Positions 43,061-57,259 of a stretch of 64,000 nucleotides of DNA are shown here, one piece after another. The number at the start of each line of letters is the position of its first letter. Positions within the stretch are counted from its first letter, which is position 1. A model generated the notes under the pieces. That model ran no database searches. It saw only the letters and a program-made list of their open reading frames with translations, and was not told the origin of the DNA. This DNA comes from Siderastrea radians (Eukaryota; Cnidaria; Anthozoa; Scleractinia; Rhizangiidae): positions 33,000,641 through 33,064,640 of the forward strand of contig OZ024900.1 in assembly GCA_964017195.1 (NCBI GenBank), given 5' to 3'. A program made the translations under genes and the position numbers.

Positions 43061-44279
43061 ATTTTTGACTCAAACGTTTTGCAGTGGATTAGAACCGTGC
43101 ACTCAACATAGAACTGAAGTTAGCTTTCCAGAACTTAGCCTGAAGGAAAATAAGAAGCGTATTGCAACCGACTTTACCTATATTTCTCTCAAAAAATTCC
43201 TAGGATAATGAAAACACTGCATATAGGACCATGCCTCCTTGATCATGACCGATCATCAAACACTCTCTACTTCGCCCAAGATTTCAGTCCTTTTTGAACG
43301 TTTCGTGTCGATGGCATTGCACTCTCAGGGTAGTTTATCGGAATTGCTCCCACGACTTACACATTTAGCCTTAAGGACTGTAGAATAATTTTCTTCTCGC
43401 ATTCGGTCGGACAGATACTAGTCATGAGCTGGGAACATAATCGACCAAATTAACTTCGTGGTCGATCAAATGGACTAAGGTTTTTTCTAAACTGTTTTTG
43501 TCATTCTTTGATGAACCACACGATAACATTGAATCCATATCTTACAAACGTGATCCTTGTAGTAAATTGTTGTCTCAAAACAGAGATCACAACATTGGAG
43601 TTATTTTGAAAGCAACGATTTTATTTTCAATGAAAATTAAAGAGAAGGGAGGCGATGCTATTGTAAATATTATTTAATGCATTCAGATTTTTTTGTTCAA
43701 TTTTTCAGTAGTCCGTTAAACTGAACCAGAGGTTAGTGAGAGAGCAGTTCTTATATATTTCACGATCGTAATCGTTGGAATAAAACATGCTGAAATCTGT
43801 AACTACGTTGTAATAAAATAAAATCAATTACCGTTTCTTTTCAGCCTTTAGCCCGCCGGTAAAAAGATCGCTGGCGGCTCTTCGCTTTGTTTTTGTTCTT
43901 CACTTTGTGAGAATTATATTTGATCAGAGTAAAAACTGCAACAAGTGACAAACGAGGCTCAGATACGTCTAGACGAAAAGTTTACTTTCGCGAATACCTC
44001 CAGTGAGATGGACATGTGGAAAAACATGTGTCATTTTGATGCTAGCCTTTTCTACAGGGGATCGTCATGAAAACAAGTTGAACTTGAAATCACACCGCAT
44101 CTGAGGGTCAAACCTTACGTCAAATGGTGTGATTCTTAACTGACTTGACCGCCGGGTTATGTGAATATAATCCTCGGTCAGGCTGAGTGTGAGCAGCCAA
44201 ATGAGGGCTATATAGTGCTTATTTGGTAGTCAGTGTTTTCATGTGGTTTTGTTTACAGGGTGTACACTGAGGTTGTTTT

Positions 44280-45100
44280 AACCCTTGAGTTTGTAGATGA
44301 AACATTCAAGTGAGAGAAATTTAGCAGGAAAATCATGTAGTGATGTTTATTACGTTGTACAAGTACAAGGTGGTTTTGACTTTTCAGTTTGTGGACGAAA
44401 ATGTGATGTGTCCGCATTCAAGTGGAATACAAGAGTCCTTTGGTACTCTCAGCTAGTCACCTGGTTGTTTTTCAACTTTTTGGCAAGTAGAAATTCTTAG
44501 CCTGGACACGCTTACGAGCGAGGTACGGCGGTGAACAAACTCTGTAAGTCTCTGGATGCGAGGGCAACGCTGTGTAGACTTACCGGCTAAGCCCACATCA
44601 TTCAAATTACAATCATAGCTATATCTTCAGTGAGAATATTTCTTTGTTAACCCTTTTCAGAGTGCCTTACTTTAAAACTGAAAAAGCAACTCTGAAATTA
44701 CAAACAACACCGAGTCGTGGCAAGCTCTGCTCTCCAGTCTGGTCCTTCTTGTCATCCCAGTTGTTGTCAGTGGATCATTCCAGCTTTGCTAAGTCTTGTC
44801 ATCATATTAGACATTTCAAAGTCCTTGCACATGAATTTTGCATTTTCCTTGAACCTTTACACTCTAATAGTCAATGAAACGTGCGTTAGTTGATATGTTT
44901 GTAAACTGTGCGTCTGCAGATAAAATTCTTGACTGTGTTATTCAAATGAAAGCTACCGAGCAATACTTTACTGTGGTGCTGTTTATTCTGCTGTAGAAGA
45001 TGATTCTACGTTTTGAGTCTGTGGTTGAAATCCTAGCGTGACCTTCAAATGGAAGCTATTGAGCAGTACTTTTCTTCAGTATTCTTAATTCAGTTTGTTA
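44280..45100 (+). repeat. ~105-bp minisatellite block, direct, unit B1
   Basis: Direct-orientation copies, including GAGCAATACTTTACTGTGGT and GAGCAGTACTTTTCTTCAGT at the right edge. Confidence 0.8.
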
Positions 45101-48100
45101 TTTCACAAGGTCATTTATTTCAATTTTCCCCTGGCTTGGTGAAAATTACGGTCGGCACACACGAGGGAAACGTCCCGGAGACTTTCCCTGGAATTAGCTG
45201 AGTGATGGGGAATAAACTTTGGTCCCTGCTACTTGTTGTACCACCAATTCAAACTGCTTTTCATTGAAGGGACTAGTCGCGGGACTTGCTCCCTCATATT
45301 GTGTTTGTCCCCTCGTGTGCACAAGACCAAATCGGACTTTCCCTGCAGCAAGTCCCTACTTGCCGTATACGCTCAAGGGAGTTACCCTAACAACAAAACA
45401 ACAACAATCTTGTAACAAGTCTCTACAAAAGATCCATCATGTTCTCTTGGTCCCTGCAGTCATAGCCTGCTACGCAGTCGCTAGCAATCAGTCCCATAGT
45501 GTGAACACCGACTATAAGGGAGTTGTCACTTGAACAAGTCCGACTAACGAATTTTCCCGTCGTCTGTACCGACCTAAACTCCCGCTATTGCGGACTCTAG
45601 ATATTACAGACTCCAAATCGTGGTTTTCGAACGAGTCTGTTACAACGGGTTGGGAACTGTTTTTAGAGCACAAATCCAATGACAGATTGACGAATTTGGA
45701 ACTGGCATTGACCGAGTCCGGTTGAATGCCGTAGTAGAAATGTGGTGCGGGCTACAGGTTCATACAGGTGTGCTGGCTTGTGTAATTAAGTTGTAAAACG
45801 GAAGTTCTGAAACGGATGTCCAACTAACCTCCGGGTTACGTTTGCTCTCGTGGCGGATCGAGACGAGAGGCTCGGGGGACCGGTCGCCCTTTTTTGTCGA
45901 AAAATGGGACATTTAGGGCCAAAATGTTTCAGTTAGACTCTGCCAAAGATACTTCTCTAGCAAATTACGTCACTTACATGTAAGAAACCATTTCTTACTT
46001 AAAAAATGTGACTGTTTCTTTTGTTTGAGACTGTGGATGAAATCCCCAAAGATGACCATTCAAGTTATGAAAGATGTCGATTAGATCTTTCCTGTGGTGC
46101 GGCTTCTCATTGTGCTCAGCAACGTGGCTCTCGTCGATTTATTAAAGTGAGTTAACGAAGTTCTCGAAAGTGACCATTCAAATTGAAGTTACTTAGAAGC
46201 ACCTTCGTGATGCTCAGTTCTAGACAATTTGGAAAGCGAAGTTGTGTGTGTGTGTGTTTTTTTGTTTGTTTGTTTTGAAGTTGTTCTCTCGTAAAAGGTT
46301 TTCCCATTGAGGTATTTCCATGGCGGTTAACGGCTACACCAGTTTTAATGACGTTCGCGCTAATTGTTTATGCCCATTCTTACTATACCCATGTAATTCA
46401 TCTCGAAATATTATATTCCACGTCGTGCATCGAGCGCGCGCGCTAAGGAAGGAATGTAGACAACTATAGGGCCGTTGGGTATTTCACTATTTGTTAAAGG
46501 ATTTAACTCTCTCAGAGTATACACAGCCTTTAAGGTGGGCGTTTGCAAACGCCTTACAGGTTAGATAATAGCGTAATTTCAGTTGATGGCTCGTGTCAGA
46601 AAATGAAAACATTTTCAACTTTCGCAACAGTAAATCACTTAATTTATGTATTATTCAACTAATAACCATTGAGGCCATGTCGAGTTACGAGGGTAAATTT
46701 TACAAATTCGGGGTATTCTCCACACGCTTTATCTCTGAAACAAAGTCGGTGATCCCCCAATTTATTGCATTTCTGACAAAAGTGTCTCATTCAATTCCCT
46801 GACTGTAGCAAAAACATGAAAAAAATCTGTGATGAAAAAATTTCGTGCGAACGTCCTTAAACCCAGTTGTCCCTTTAGAATGTTTGAACTCATTGAGCCA
46901 CGCAACTGCGGATTGACTTGTTGACAATTCGACGCTCCATCGATGTGAAAGTAAAAGTCCTTTCAGTTCAGTGTGCCAACAACCTGAGCTTACTTGTTCA
47001 AGGGTGGATTAAGATAATTCGGGATTAGAATGAACTTTGAATTCAGTTTTATTGAAGTAGTTTTCTGTAAATTATCTGGCTTTTATACCTTTAATATTTC
47101 GAAAGTGGCTATAAATGGGCAACATAGACGCTTTTAGACAAGAAACACAGAAATCTCTGATAACTTTTATTTTAATTGTGGATCAACGTTAACCCAACCA
47201 AGTTAGTCTGTTCGTAGGCCATTAAATTAATGTGAAACGTACTTATAAAGTGCGCATATATTCATGGTTACACCATTTCACCATAACTGAGCTCGATTAA
47301 ATATTTGTGAATGTTATACCCCTCTGTAGACCTGGAACTTGCCTAGCCTGTTCCAATAACTCGATCCCAGTCCCCTTCTTCTAACATGCAATTGCCGCTG
47401 GATTATGTTAAGCCCACAATGCAGCCGATTTGGGTGACAGTAAATTTACTTTGAGGTACACGAGCAATTACGTAGCGGGTGAACAAGCCAAATACGTACT
47501 CCGTGTTGGTCATGAAAGGCATATCAGTGAGGTATCTATTAACTTCAGGTGGCGTCCGATTACCAGGGAGCCCCTATTTTTTATGCTTATAGTTTCTTCC
47601 TGTTTTAATATTCTGTGCTGCCTCAATAGGAACACGAACCTACCTTCCTCTTCAGGCAGGTAGATAACTGTAATTAATAATTAGGGAAATCGTAACTAGG
47701 ATGACTAAAACTTCCTCATCCTATCCCACTGCATATAATGTAACTCTAATTTGAGAACTAGTTGTGTTGTATCTGGGTTTTATGATTTCGTGATTTATTT
47801 CCAAAGTATATTGATGTTTAAAGTGCTCACATTCTTTTCATACTAGACAACTTCTGTTTAAAGGGGGATCACCAAATGTTTTAAGTTATACAACAATGTA
47901 ATTAAGACGTCTGTCCTTGACCACTGTCGTTTATTCAGGAATGAAAATCTCGGTTGTAAGGATTTGTAACAACTCTAATGAATTTGCTAATGTATTTGGA
48001 CGAACTCTGAGCAAATCATTTTCCAGGTCGTAATTTCCACATCAGTTTTCTAGTGCTCTAACTGAACTAAAGTCAGTCAGACGTACTGAATTTAAAATTT

Positions 48101-48359
48101 TAATTGTTAATATGTTAATAAAATTAAACTTTCACGAACAGTGTGAAACCTTGGTTCATGTTTGAATGTGAAAACTGGGGCCATCAAATAAGTGTATGCC
48201 ATAAGACCCTGAACATTGCAACTGTTGACAACAAAAGAGTACATTTGCCAAGGTTGTAACATTTTCACCACTTGAGATAAAATCGATACAAAAAAGTGCC
48301 ATCAAACATGAAAGGAATGTTGTTATTAGCAAACAAGAACGAGAACAACAACAACGAAC

Positions 48360-49270
48360 TTTAAGTTCTGGTTCCCTCCACAAACTCAAATGTGAGAATC
48401 TTCTTGTACAGCATGATAAAGAGCACCACAGGAGAGTACTGCTCCATGACCTTTCATTTGGATGGTGAGAGTTTAGAATTCCGTCCACAAACTTAAAACC
48501 TAGAGCTGCCGTGTACAGCATATAAAACAGCGCCACATGAAAGTATAGCTCAGTAGCTTTCATTTTAATAGTCACACTTTAGTACTGATTTCATCCACAT
48601 ACACAAATGTGAGAACCATCCTACTGTTCAACACCTATCGTTTGAGTGGTCACACTAAAAGATTTTATTCACAGATTCTAATTGTATATCGTCAGTAGTC
48701 ACTATCATTATGGGAAAGTATACATCTACTCAGTAGTTTTCATTCGAATGGCTACACTTTAGGATTTCATTAACAGACTCGAAAAGTTACAACAGCCTTA
48801 CAAAGCATAATAAACAGCACCACAGCAAAACAGAATCAAAACAATTTTCAGTGGCTTTCACTTGAACGGTCACAGAATTACCGATCGTACAGCATCAAAA
48901 GCAGTACCACAGCTTTCATTTCAGCTCAAATTAAACGTAAGAGCCACCTTGTGCAGCATAAGGAGTACCACAAGAAAATACTGCTGCTCACTGGCTTTCC
49001 GGCTCGAAAACTACAGGTCGATCACACTTTCGGCGTCCATCCCGACGGACTTACAAGAATCACCTCATAGAGGATAATTTAGACCGCTTTAAAAGAAAGT
49101 ACTGATCGATAGCTTTCATTAATGTGAATAATCAAGCCTTAGGATTCTATCCAAAGAATTACAAGTTATAGACTGACAACCTTGTACAGCGTAATAAACA
49201 GTAGCACAGGAAAGTATACTATCAAGTCATGGTCACATGCACTTTACTATTGGGGATTTTTGACTCAAAC
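48360..49270 (-). repeat. ~105-bp minisatellite block, inverted, unit B2
   Basis: Same layout as 42170-43060. A 139-codon - strand frame across it (48156-48575) is repeat translation. Confidence 0.85.
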
Positions 49271-50469
49271 GTTTTGCACTCGATTAGAACCGTGCACTCA
49301 ACATAGAACAGAAGTTAGCTTTCCAGAACTTAGCCTGAAGGAGAATAAGAAGCGTATTGCAACCGACTTTACCTATATTTCTCTCAAAAAATTCCTAGGA
49401 TAATGAAAACACTGCATATAGGACCATGCCTCCTTGATCATGACCGATCATCAAACACTCTCTACTTCGCCCAAGATTTCAGTCCTTTTTGAACGTTTCG
49501 CGTCGATGGCATTGCACTCTCAGGGTAGTTTATCGGAATTACTCCCACGACTTACACATTTAGCCTTAAGGACTGTAGAATAATTTTCTTCTCGCATTTT
49601 CTCGGACAGGTACTGGTCATGAACTGGGAACATAATCGACCAAATTAACTTCGTGGTCGATCAAATGGACTAAGGTTTTTTCTAAACTGTTTTTGTCATT
49701 CTTTGATGAACCACACGATAACATTGAATCCATATCTTGCAAACGTGATCCTTGTAGTGAATTGTTGTCTCAAAACAGAGATCACAACATTGGAGTTATT
49801 TTGAAAGCAACGATTTTATTCTCAATGAGAATTAAAGAGAAGGGAGGCGATGCTATTGTAAATGTTATTTAATGCAGTCAGATTTTTTTGTTCAATTTTT
49901 CAATAGTCCGTTAAACTGAACCAAAGGTTAGTGAGAAAGCAGTTCTTATATATTTCACGATCGTAATCGTTGGAATAAAACATGCTGAAATCTGTAACTA
50001 CGTTGTAATAAAATAAAATCAATTACCGTTTCTTTTCAGCCTTTAGCCCGCCGGTAAAAAGATCGCTCAGCGGCTCTTCGCTTTGTTTTTGTTCTTCACT
50101 TTATGAGAATTATATTTGATCATAGTAAAAACTGCAACAAGTGACAAACGAGGCTCAGATACGTCTAGACGAAAAGTTTACTTTCGCGAATACCTCCAGT
50201 GAGATGGACATGTGGAAAAACATGTGTCATTTTGATGCTAGCCTTTTCTACAGGGGATCGTCATGAAAAGAAGATGAACTTGAAATCACACCGCATCTGA
50301 GGGTCAAACCTTACGTCAAATGGTGTGATTCTTAACTGACCTGACCGCCCGGTTATGTGAATATAATCCTCGGTCAAGCTGAGTGAGCAGCCAAATGAGG
50401 GCTATATAGTACTTATTTGGTAGTCAGTGTTTTCATGTGGTTTTGTTTACAGGGTGTACACTGAGGTTG

Positions 50470-51290
50470 TTTTAACCCTTGAGTTTGTAGATGAAACATT
50501 CAAGTGAGAGAAATTTAGCAGGAAAATCATGTAGTGATGTTTATTCAGGTTGTACAAGTACAAGGTGGTTTTGACTTTTCAGTTTGTGGACGAAAATGTG
50601 ATGGGTCCGCATTCAAATGGAATACAAGAGTCCTTTGGTACTCTCAGCTAGTCAGCTGGTTGTTTTTCAACTTTTTGGCAAGTAGAAATTCTTAGCCTGG
50701 ACACGCTTACGAGCGAGGTACGGTGGTGAACAAACTCTGTAAGTCTCTGGATGCGAGGGCAACGCTGTTTAGACTTACGGTTAAGCCCACATCATTCAAA
50801 TTACAATCATAGTTATATCTTCAGCGAGAATATTTCTTTGTTAACCCTTTTCAGAGTGCCTTACTTTAAAACTGAAAAAGCAACTCTGAAATTACAAACA
50901 ACACCGAGTCGTGGCAAGCTCTGCTCTCCAGTCTGGTCCTTCTTGTCATCCCAGTTGTTGTCAGTGGATCATTCCAGCTTTGCTAAGTCTTGTCATCATA
51001 TTAGACATTTCAAAGTCCTTGCACATGAATTTTGCATTTTCCTTGAACCCTTGCACTCTAACAGTCAATGAAACGTGCGTTAGTTGATATGTTTGTAAAC
51101 TGTGCGTCTGCAGATGAAATTCTTGACTGTGTTATTCAAATGAAAGCTACCGAGCAATACTTTACTGTGGTGCTGTTTATTCTGCTGTGCAAGATGATTC
51201 TACGTTTTGAGTCTGTGGTTGAAATCCTAGCGTGACCTTCAAATGAAAGCCATCGAGCAGTACTTTTTTTCAGTATTCTTAATTCAGTTT
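50470..51290 (+). repeat. ~105-bp minisatellite block, direct, unit B2
   Basis: Same layout as 44280-45100, with single-base differences that shift reading frames. Confidence 0.8.
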
Positions 51291-51745
51291 GTTATTTCAC
51301 AAGGTCATTTATTTCAATTTTCCCCTGGCTTGGTGAAAATTACGGTCGGCACACACGAGGGGAAACGTCCCGGAGACTTTCCCTGGGATTAGCTGAAATA
51401 TCGAGTGATGGGGAATAAACTTTGGTCCCTGCATGCTACTTGTACCACCAATTCAAACTGCTTTTCATTGAAGGGACTAGTCGCGGGACTTGCTCCCTCA
51501 TATTGTGTTTGTCCCCTCGTGTGCACAAGACCAAATCGGACATTCCCTTCAGCAAGTCCCTACTTGCCGTATACGCTCAAGGGAGTTACCCTAACAACAA
51601 AACAACAACAATCTTGTAACAAGTCTCTACAAAAGATCCATCATGTTCTCTTGGTCCCTGCAGTCATAGCCTGCTACACAGTCGCTAGCAATCAGTCCCA
51701 TAGTGTGAACACCGACTATAAGGGAGTTGTCACTTGAACAAGTCC

Positions 51746-52683
51746 TTGAGATGTCACTTGAACGAGGACTTAAACATCACGTCATGAGATATGCCTTAAC
51801 GTGCTCCGGACTCTGACGATCTGCTCGAGCTCGTGTTTATCAAGCGTTATATTTTGATTCTTCTGCTATGTTCACTGTTTGTATTCACGGTCTAGGCACA
51901 ACAGTAAATATTTCGTCATCCCTTTGTAAGCATCCTCAGTTGTGGGCAAATTTATACCGACATTCAACGTTTGAGTGAATTTGCGTTTTTCAGCAGAAAT
52001 AAAAGCGATAAGAAAGATAAGCTGAGTCATCAGAGTTTAAACATTACGTCATCCAGTAACGCTATAGTCAAAATATTGTGTCATACAATCACACTTTTCG
52101 TCACCCTGGTTCGTATAAATACAGGATCGCGCTAGCATTTGTGAAACCTAGGGGTGGGGAGGGTCAGAACGGCCGGTTAAAATGCCCATTGGGCTTTCTT
52201 GTTATTTATGGTTCTTGAGCCGGGAGAGAGACCGGTATTGGGTTACGAGCGGCCGTTAACAATTTGGGTCTTTGTATGGGAAATAAGATATCGTCGATTT
52301 CGAACGTTAAATAAAACTAAATTACAACATTTTTTTAGTGAAATGAATAAAACTAACTTACCTCTTGCGTCTTTGTGTGTTTTTTGGGCTTATTTCATCG
52401 TTTTGAGCTTTCTTTGTCATGACTGTTACTACCTTTTCTACCGTTTCTCGAAAGTCCCGATAACTTTCCGAGCCCGGTAAGTATTTTTTTCGAGCTCATT
52501 TATTTATCAGCTAATGGTAATCATCCGGGTGATCGTAGTCCTGAGACTGTTTGTGATGACATTGGCTGGCGTTTTGATAACCTGAGCGGAAGTGATTATG
52601 AGAATCTGATGGTGACTTCCGCTCAGGTTGTCGAAACGCTAGTCAATGTCATCACAAACAGTTCTTCTTCTCCTCACTTAGAA
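51746..52683. other. Non-repeated insert between B2 and A2
   Basis: The sequence to about 52500 has no counterpart in the other units and no supported gene; a 93-codon frame at 52199-52480 starts with TTG and is hydrophobic by chance or element-derived. Near 52450-52495 is the TTTCTCGAAAGTCCCGATAA end also seen at 32485-32535 inverted. The foldback 52545-52662 follows. Confidence 0.6.
52545..52662. repeat. Foldback ~118 bp, copy 2
   Basis: Arms of about 50 bp (ACTGTTTGTGATGACATTG and its complement at the far end, GATAACCTGAGCGGAAGT against ACTTCCGCTCAGGTTGTC). Located directly left of A2 as copy 1 is left of A1. Confidence 0.78.
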
Positions 52684-55139
52684 CATAGGGCCGCTGGGCA
52701 TATAGTTAGCTTTCTTAAACACAGCCATTAAGGTGGGCATTTGCAAACTCCATACGGGGTAAATAATAGTGGAATTTGATAGCTCGTGGGCAGAAAATGG
52801 AAAAAATTTAAACTTTCACAACACAGATTTTGTCAATTTTTCATAAAACGTCGATAATTGATAAAGAAAGCATTCTATTGAAAGAAAAACTGAGGTAACT
52901 GACACCATGCAGTAAAAATATTCAGTCAACAGACCCAGTCAGAAGAAATTTGACCAAGGAACTGGGTCATCAGTTAATCACTTTTAATTTTATTCAACTG
53001 ACAACTATTGAGACCATGTCGGGTCAGGAGGGCAGATTTTTCAAAGTCGGGGTATTCTTCGTATGATAAAAAAGCAATGCTGGTGCAACGGTAGGGAAAC
53101 TGAGGGTATATTTTAACCAGTATTTTAAAAGGCACGGCCTAATTCTCCTTCAGGGTATTACAGAGAATGACTCCAAGGACAAAAAGGTAACAATTTAAAC
53201 CAAGGGTATACAATAGGATACTAGAATAACAACATTACAACGTTAAAAACTTGGCGTAAAAAGTAAACGCTTTATCTCTGATCCTCCAATTTTTTGCATT
53301 TCTGCCATGGATGTCTCATTCCCTGGCTGTAGAAAAAATCTGGAAAAAATCTGTGATGAAATTAAAAAATTTTCGTGCGAACGTCCTTAAAGCTAGTGGA
53401 ACCTTTAAGATGTTTAAACTCATTGAGACACTCATTGACAATTGACTTGTTGACAATTCGACGTTCCGTTGATGTGGAGGTCACAGCGGTTCTTTCCGAG
53501 TTCCGATTAGCCGCTTGCGGGTAAAATTTCGGTCACTTGATTAACGCTCGACAAACTGGGTCAATGTTCAGGTGTGTACCAACAACTTGAGCCTACTTGT
53601 TCAAGGGTGGATTAAGATAATTCAGGATAAGAACGAACTTTGAATTCAGTTTTAAAACCTTACCAAGCAGTTTTCTGTAAATAGTCTGGCTTTTATACGT
53701 TTGCCGATATTGCAAAAGTGGCCACAAATTGGCAACATAAACGCTTTTAGACAAGAAACACAAAAATCTCCAAAAAACTTTTAATTTAATCACGGATTAA
53801 CTTAAATCGGTTTTCGAGGCACCGGCCCTCGAAAAGCACAAGCAAAAAGGAGAACTGGAAACATTGGAAACCCATTTTGTGCAGTCTATGAATAGACATG
53901 AGGAGTGTGATAGTGAATGTATAGCCTGAGAGCAGCCTCTCGCTTGGTTGGGTTTTTGCCCGACTCGACGGTGGAGCCGCTATGCCCAGTTCGCGCAAAA
54001 ACCCAATCAAGTGAGTCCGTTCGCAGGCCAGTGAACTAAATGTTTAACGTACTTATAAAGCGCGCATGTATTCATGGATACACCATTTCAACCGAGATAA
54101 CCGAGCTCAGGAGCATATCACCCTCGAAGAGGTGATAGGCTTCTGCCGAGCTCTAAAAACTGGGGATTCTAATTCTCTTCTATTGTCCTGAAACTAGCCT
54201 AGCTAATTTTGGTTAGCCAACCATGCAGGGGTCTTAGGTGAAAGTGAATTCACTTTGAGGTGCACGAGCAGTTGCGTAACCTGATGAACAAGACACATAC
54301 TCCAAGTTGGTCAAGAAAGGCGTATCAGTGAGATGTCTATTGACTTCAGGTGGCTTCCGATTACCAGGGAGCCCCTAGTTTTTTAATGCTTATAGTTCCT
54401 TCCTGTTTTAATAATCTGTACTCTGTCAATAAGAACACGAGCCTACCCTGCCCCTTCAGGCAGGTAGATAACTGTAGTTGGTAATTGGGGAAATCTTAAC
54501 CAAGATGACTAAAACTTCCTCATCCTATCCCACTGCTTATAATGTAACTATAATTTGAGGACTAGTTGTGTTGTATCTGGGTTTGATGATTTCGTGATTT
54601 ATTTGTAGAGTATATTGATGTTTAAAGTGCTCACATTCTTCTCATACTAGACAACTTTTGTTTGAGTTGCAACAATGTAATTAACACGCCTATCCTTGAC
54701 CACTGTCATTTATTATAGAATATAAAATATAATAATCTCGTTTGTAAGGCTGTAAAAAACTCTAATGCAATTACTAATGCATTTGGAAGAACTCTTGGCA
54801 GATAATTTTTCCCGGTTTTTAATTTCTACATCAATTTTTTGTGTTGCTCAAATTAAACTTAAGTCAGTTTAAGGTGTTGAATTTAACATTTCGGGGTCCT
54901 TTGTAAGATAACAAAATTAAGCTTTTACTGACAGTGTCAAATCTTGGTTCAAATGTTTGAATGTGAAAACTAAGGCCATTATTGAAGTGTATGCCGTGAT
55001 TCCCTTCGTACTGAACATTTCAACTGTTGACAGCAAAAGGATACATTTGCCAAGTTGTAACATTTTCACCACGTAACATAAACTGATCGATACAAGTGCC
55101 ATCAAAGATGAAAAGAATGCTTGTTGTGAGCTCAGTTGA

Positions 55140-56100
55140 GGATTCCTTCCACAGACTCAAACGTTTGAATCACATTGTTTAGCATAATAAACAGTACCAC
55201 AACAATGTATGCCTCAGTAGCTTTCATTTAAATGGTCACATTTCAGTATTTCTTCCGCAGACGTACATCCTAGAGCCATCTTGTACGGCATAATAAACAG
55301 CACCACTGAAGAGTATAGCTCCTCAGTAGCTTTCATTTGCATGGTCACACTTTAGGATTTCATCCACAGGCTCACATATGAACCATCCTCCACATCATAA
55401 CAAACTGCACAACACAACAAACACCTCACGAACGTTTGAGTGGTCATACTAAGACGTTTTATTCGCATATATTTCCCAAGTTAGAGCCACCTTATATCAT
55501 AGTAAACTTCATCACAGGAAAGCATTGTTAACAGTGTTTATTTGAATGGCAACACTTTAGGATTTTATCAACAGACTCAAAAGTTATAACAGCCTTGTAC
55601 AGCATAATAAACAGCACCGGCAGGAAAACAGAATCAAAACAGGCACCGTTCAGTGGCTTTCACTTGATCGGTCACATCGAGTCACACCTTAGGATCCAAA
55701 GATTCACAGTTAGAATTTCATCGTACAGAATAACATGCACTGCCACATCTTTCATTTTAGCTCCAACGTAAGAGCCACCTTGAACAGCACAACAAGTACC
55801 TCAAGAACATACAGCTGCACGATGGTTTTCACTTGAAAACTTCAGGTCACTTTCGCTTCCATCCCGACATACATACAAATTAAGTCGTAGAGCATAATTT
55901 AGACTGCCTCAAACGAAAGTACTGGTCGGTAACTTTCATTATTTTGGATAATCAAGCCTCAGGATTCTATCCAAAGAATTGAAAGTTAAACTAACAATTT
56001 GTACAGCGTAATAAACGGTACCACAGGAAAGTACTACCCTGTCTTCAATTTGATGGTGACACACTAGGATTTCATCCACAGACTGAAATGTTTTGCAGCG
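55140..56100 (-). repeat. ~105-bp minisatellite block, inverted, unit A2
   Basis: Same motifs as 35800-36860. One copy present in A1 (near 36045-36150) is missing here. Confidence 0.85.
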
Positions 56101-57259
56101 ACTAGAACCATGCATTCAACAATAAAAAGAGAAAAATAGGAAGCGTTTGAAAACCAACTTTACTGCTATTTCACCCAAAAAATTCCCACGGTAACGAAAA
56201 CACTGCATATCATGAGTCGACCATGTATCATGATCATGGCCGACTTGTAAAACACGCTCTACACTTCAATGCCGCTGATCGAATCGCCCAACATTTCCTG
56301 CGTCCTATTTGAACGTTGTGCGTCGATGGCATTGTACTCTTAGGGTACTTTATCGGAATTGTTCACTCGACTTACACATTGAGCTTTACGTGGTTATAGG
56401 ATAATTTTCTTCTGGCAGATTCTCGGACAAATACTGAACTCATTTGCGAAAGGAACATAATCGAACACATTAACTCAGTACGTGGTTGATCAAATTGACC
56501 AGTAGGGTTTTATCTAAACTGTTTTCATTCTTTGATGAACCACATGATAATACTCAACCCATAGCTTGTAAACGTGATTCTGTTAGTGAATTTTTGTCTC
56601 AAAACAGTGACAACCGCACTGGAGTTAGCCTGAGAGCAAATATTTTACGTTAAATGAGAATTAATGAGAAGGGAAGGGTGCTAATTGTAAATGTTAGTTA
56701 AAGCAGTTAAATCACATTTTGTTTAGAAGTCCGTTCAACTGAACCAGAGTTCACTGAGAACCCAGTTTAATGTCTATTTCATTATTGTAGTCGTACGAAT
56801 AAACCATGTTGAAGTCAGTCAGAAACTACGTTGTATCAAATGCAATGAATTACCGTTTCTTTTCAGCCTCTTGCCCGCCGATGAAAAAAATGCTGGTGGC
56901 TCTTCGCTTTGTTTTAATCTGTCCTTTACTTTGTGACAATTATATTTGGTGAATAGTAAGAATTGTAACTGGTGACAAACGAGCCTCAGATACGTCTAGA
57001 CGAGAAGCATGATTACTTTCGCGAACACCTCCATTGAGATGAACGTGTGCACAAACAAGTGTCATTGATTTTGATGCAGCCTTTCCTTCAGGATATCGTC
57101 ATGAAAACAAGATGAACTTGAAATCACACCGCTCTGAGGGTCAAGCCTTATGTCAAATAATGTGATTCTAAAACTTGACCGGCTATGTGGATAAAATCCT
57201 CAGTTCAGCTGAGTTTGACCAGCAGTTAGTGTTTTCATGTCGTATTGTTTATTAGGGTG

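Larger units (their letters stand above)
40177..46467 (+). repeat. Large tandem unit, type B (B1)
   Basis: A ~6.3-kb unit with the same order of parts as A1 but without the GAGGCACCGGCCC and hairpin-MITE segments. Inverted minisatellite about 42170-43060, direct minisatellite about 44280-45100, GGGAC block 45148-45533, tail to 46467. Extremely similar by eye to B2 and B3. No supported gene. Confidence 0.88.
46468..51745 (+). repeat. Large tandem unit, type B (B2), lacking its tail
   Basis: Matches B1 up to GGGAGTTGTCACTTGAACAAGTCC at about 51743, then diverges abruptly; the tail segment (equivalent to 39250-40176) is absent. An internal deletion near 46610-46640 removes the ACAGACCCA block. 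Inverted minisatellite about 48360-49270, direct about 50470-51290. A (GT)n run lies at the end of B1 just before it (46243-46258). Confidence 0.85.

Noticed and set aside
48156..48575. 139-codon - strand frame
   Set aside because: It is translation of the inverted minisatellite block; the matching frame in B3 is interrupted.
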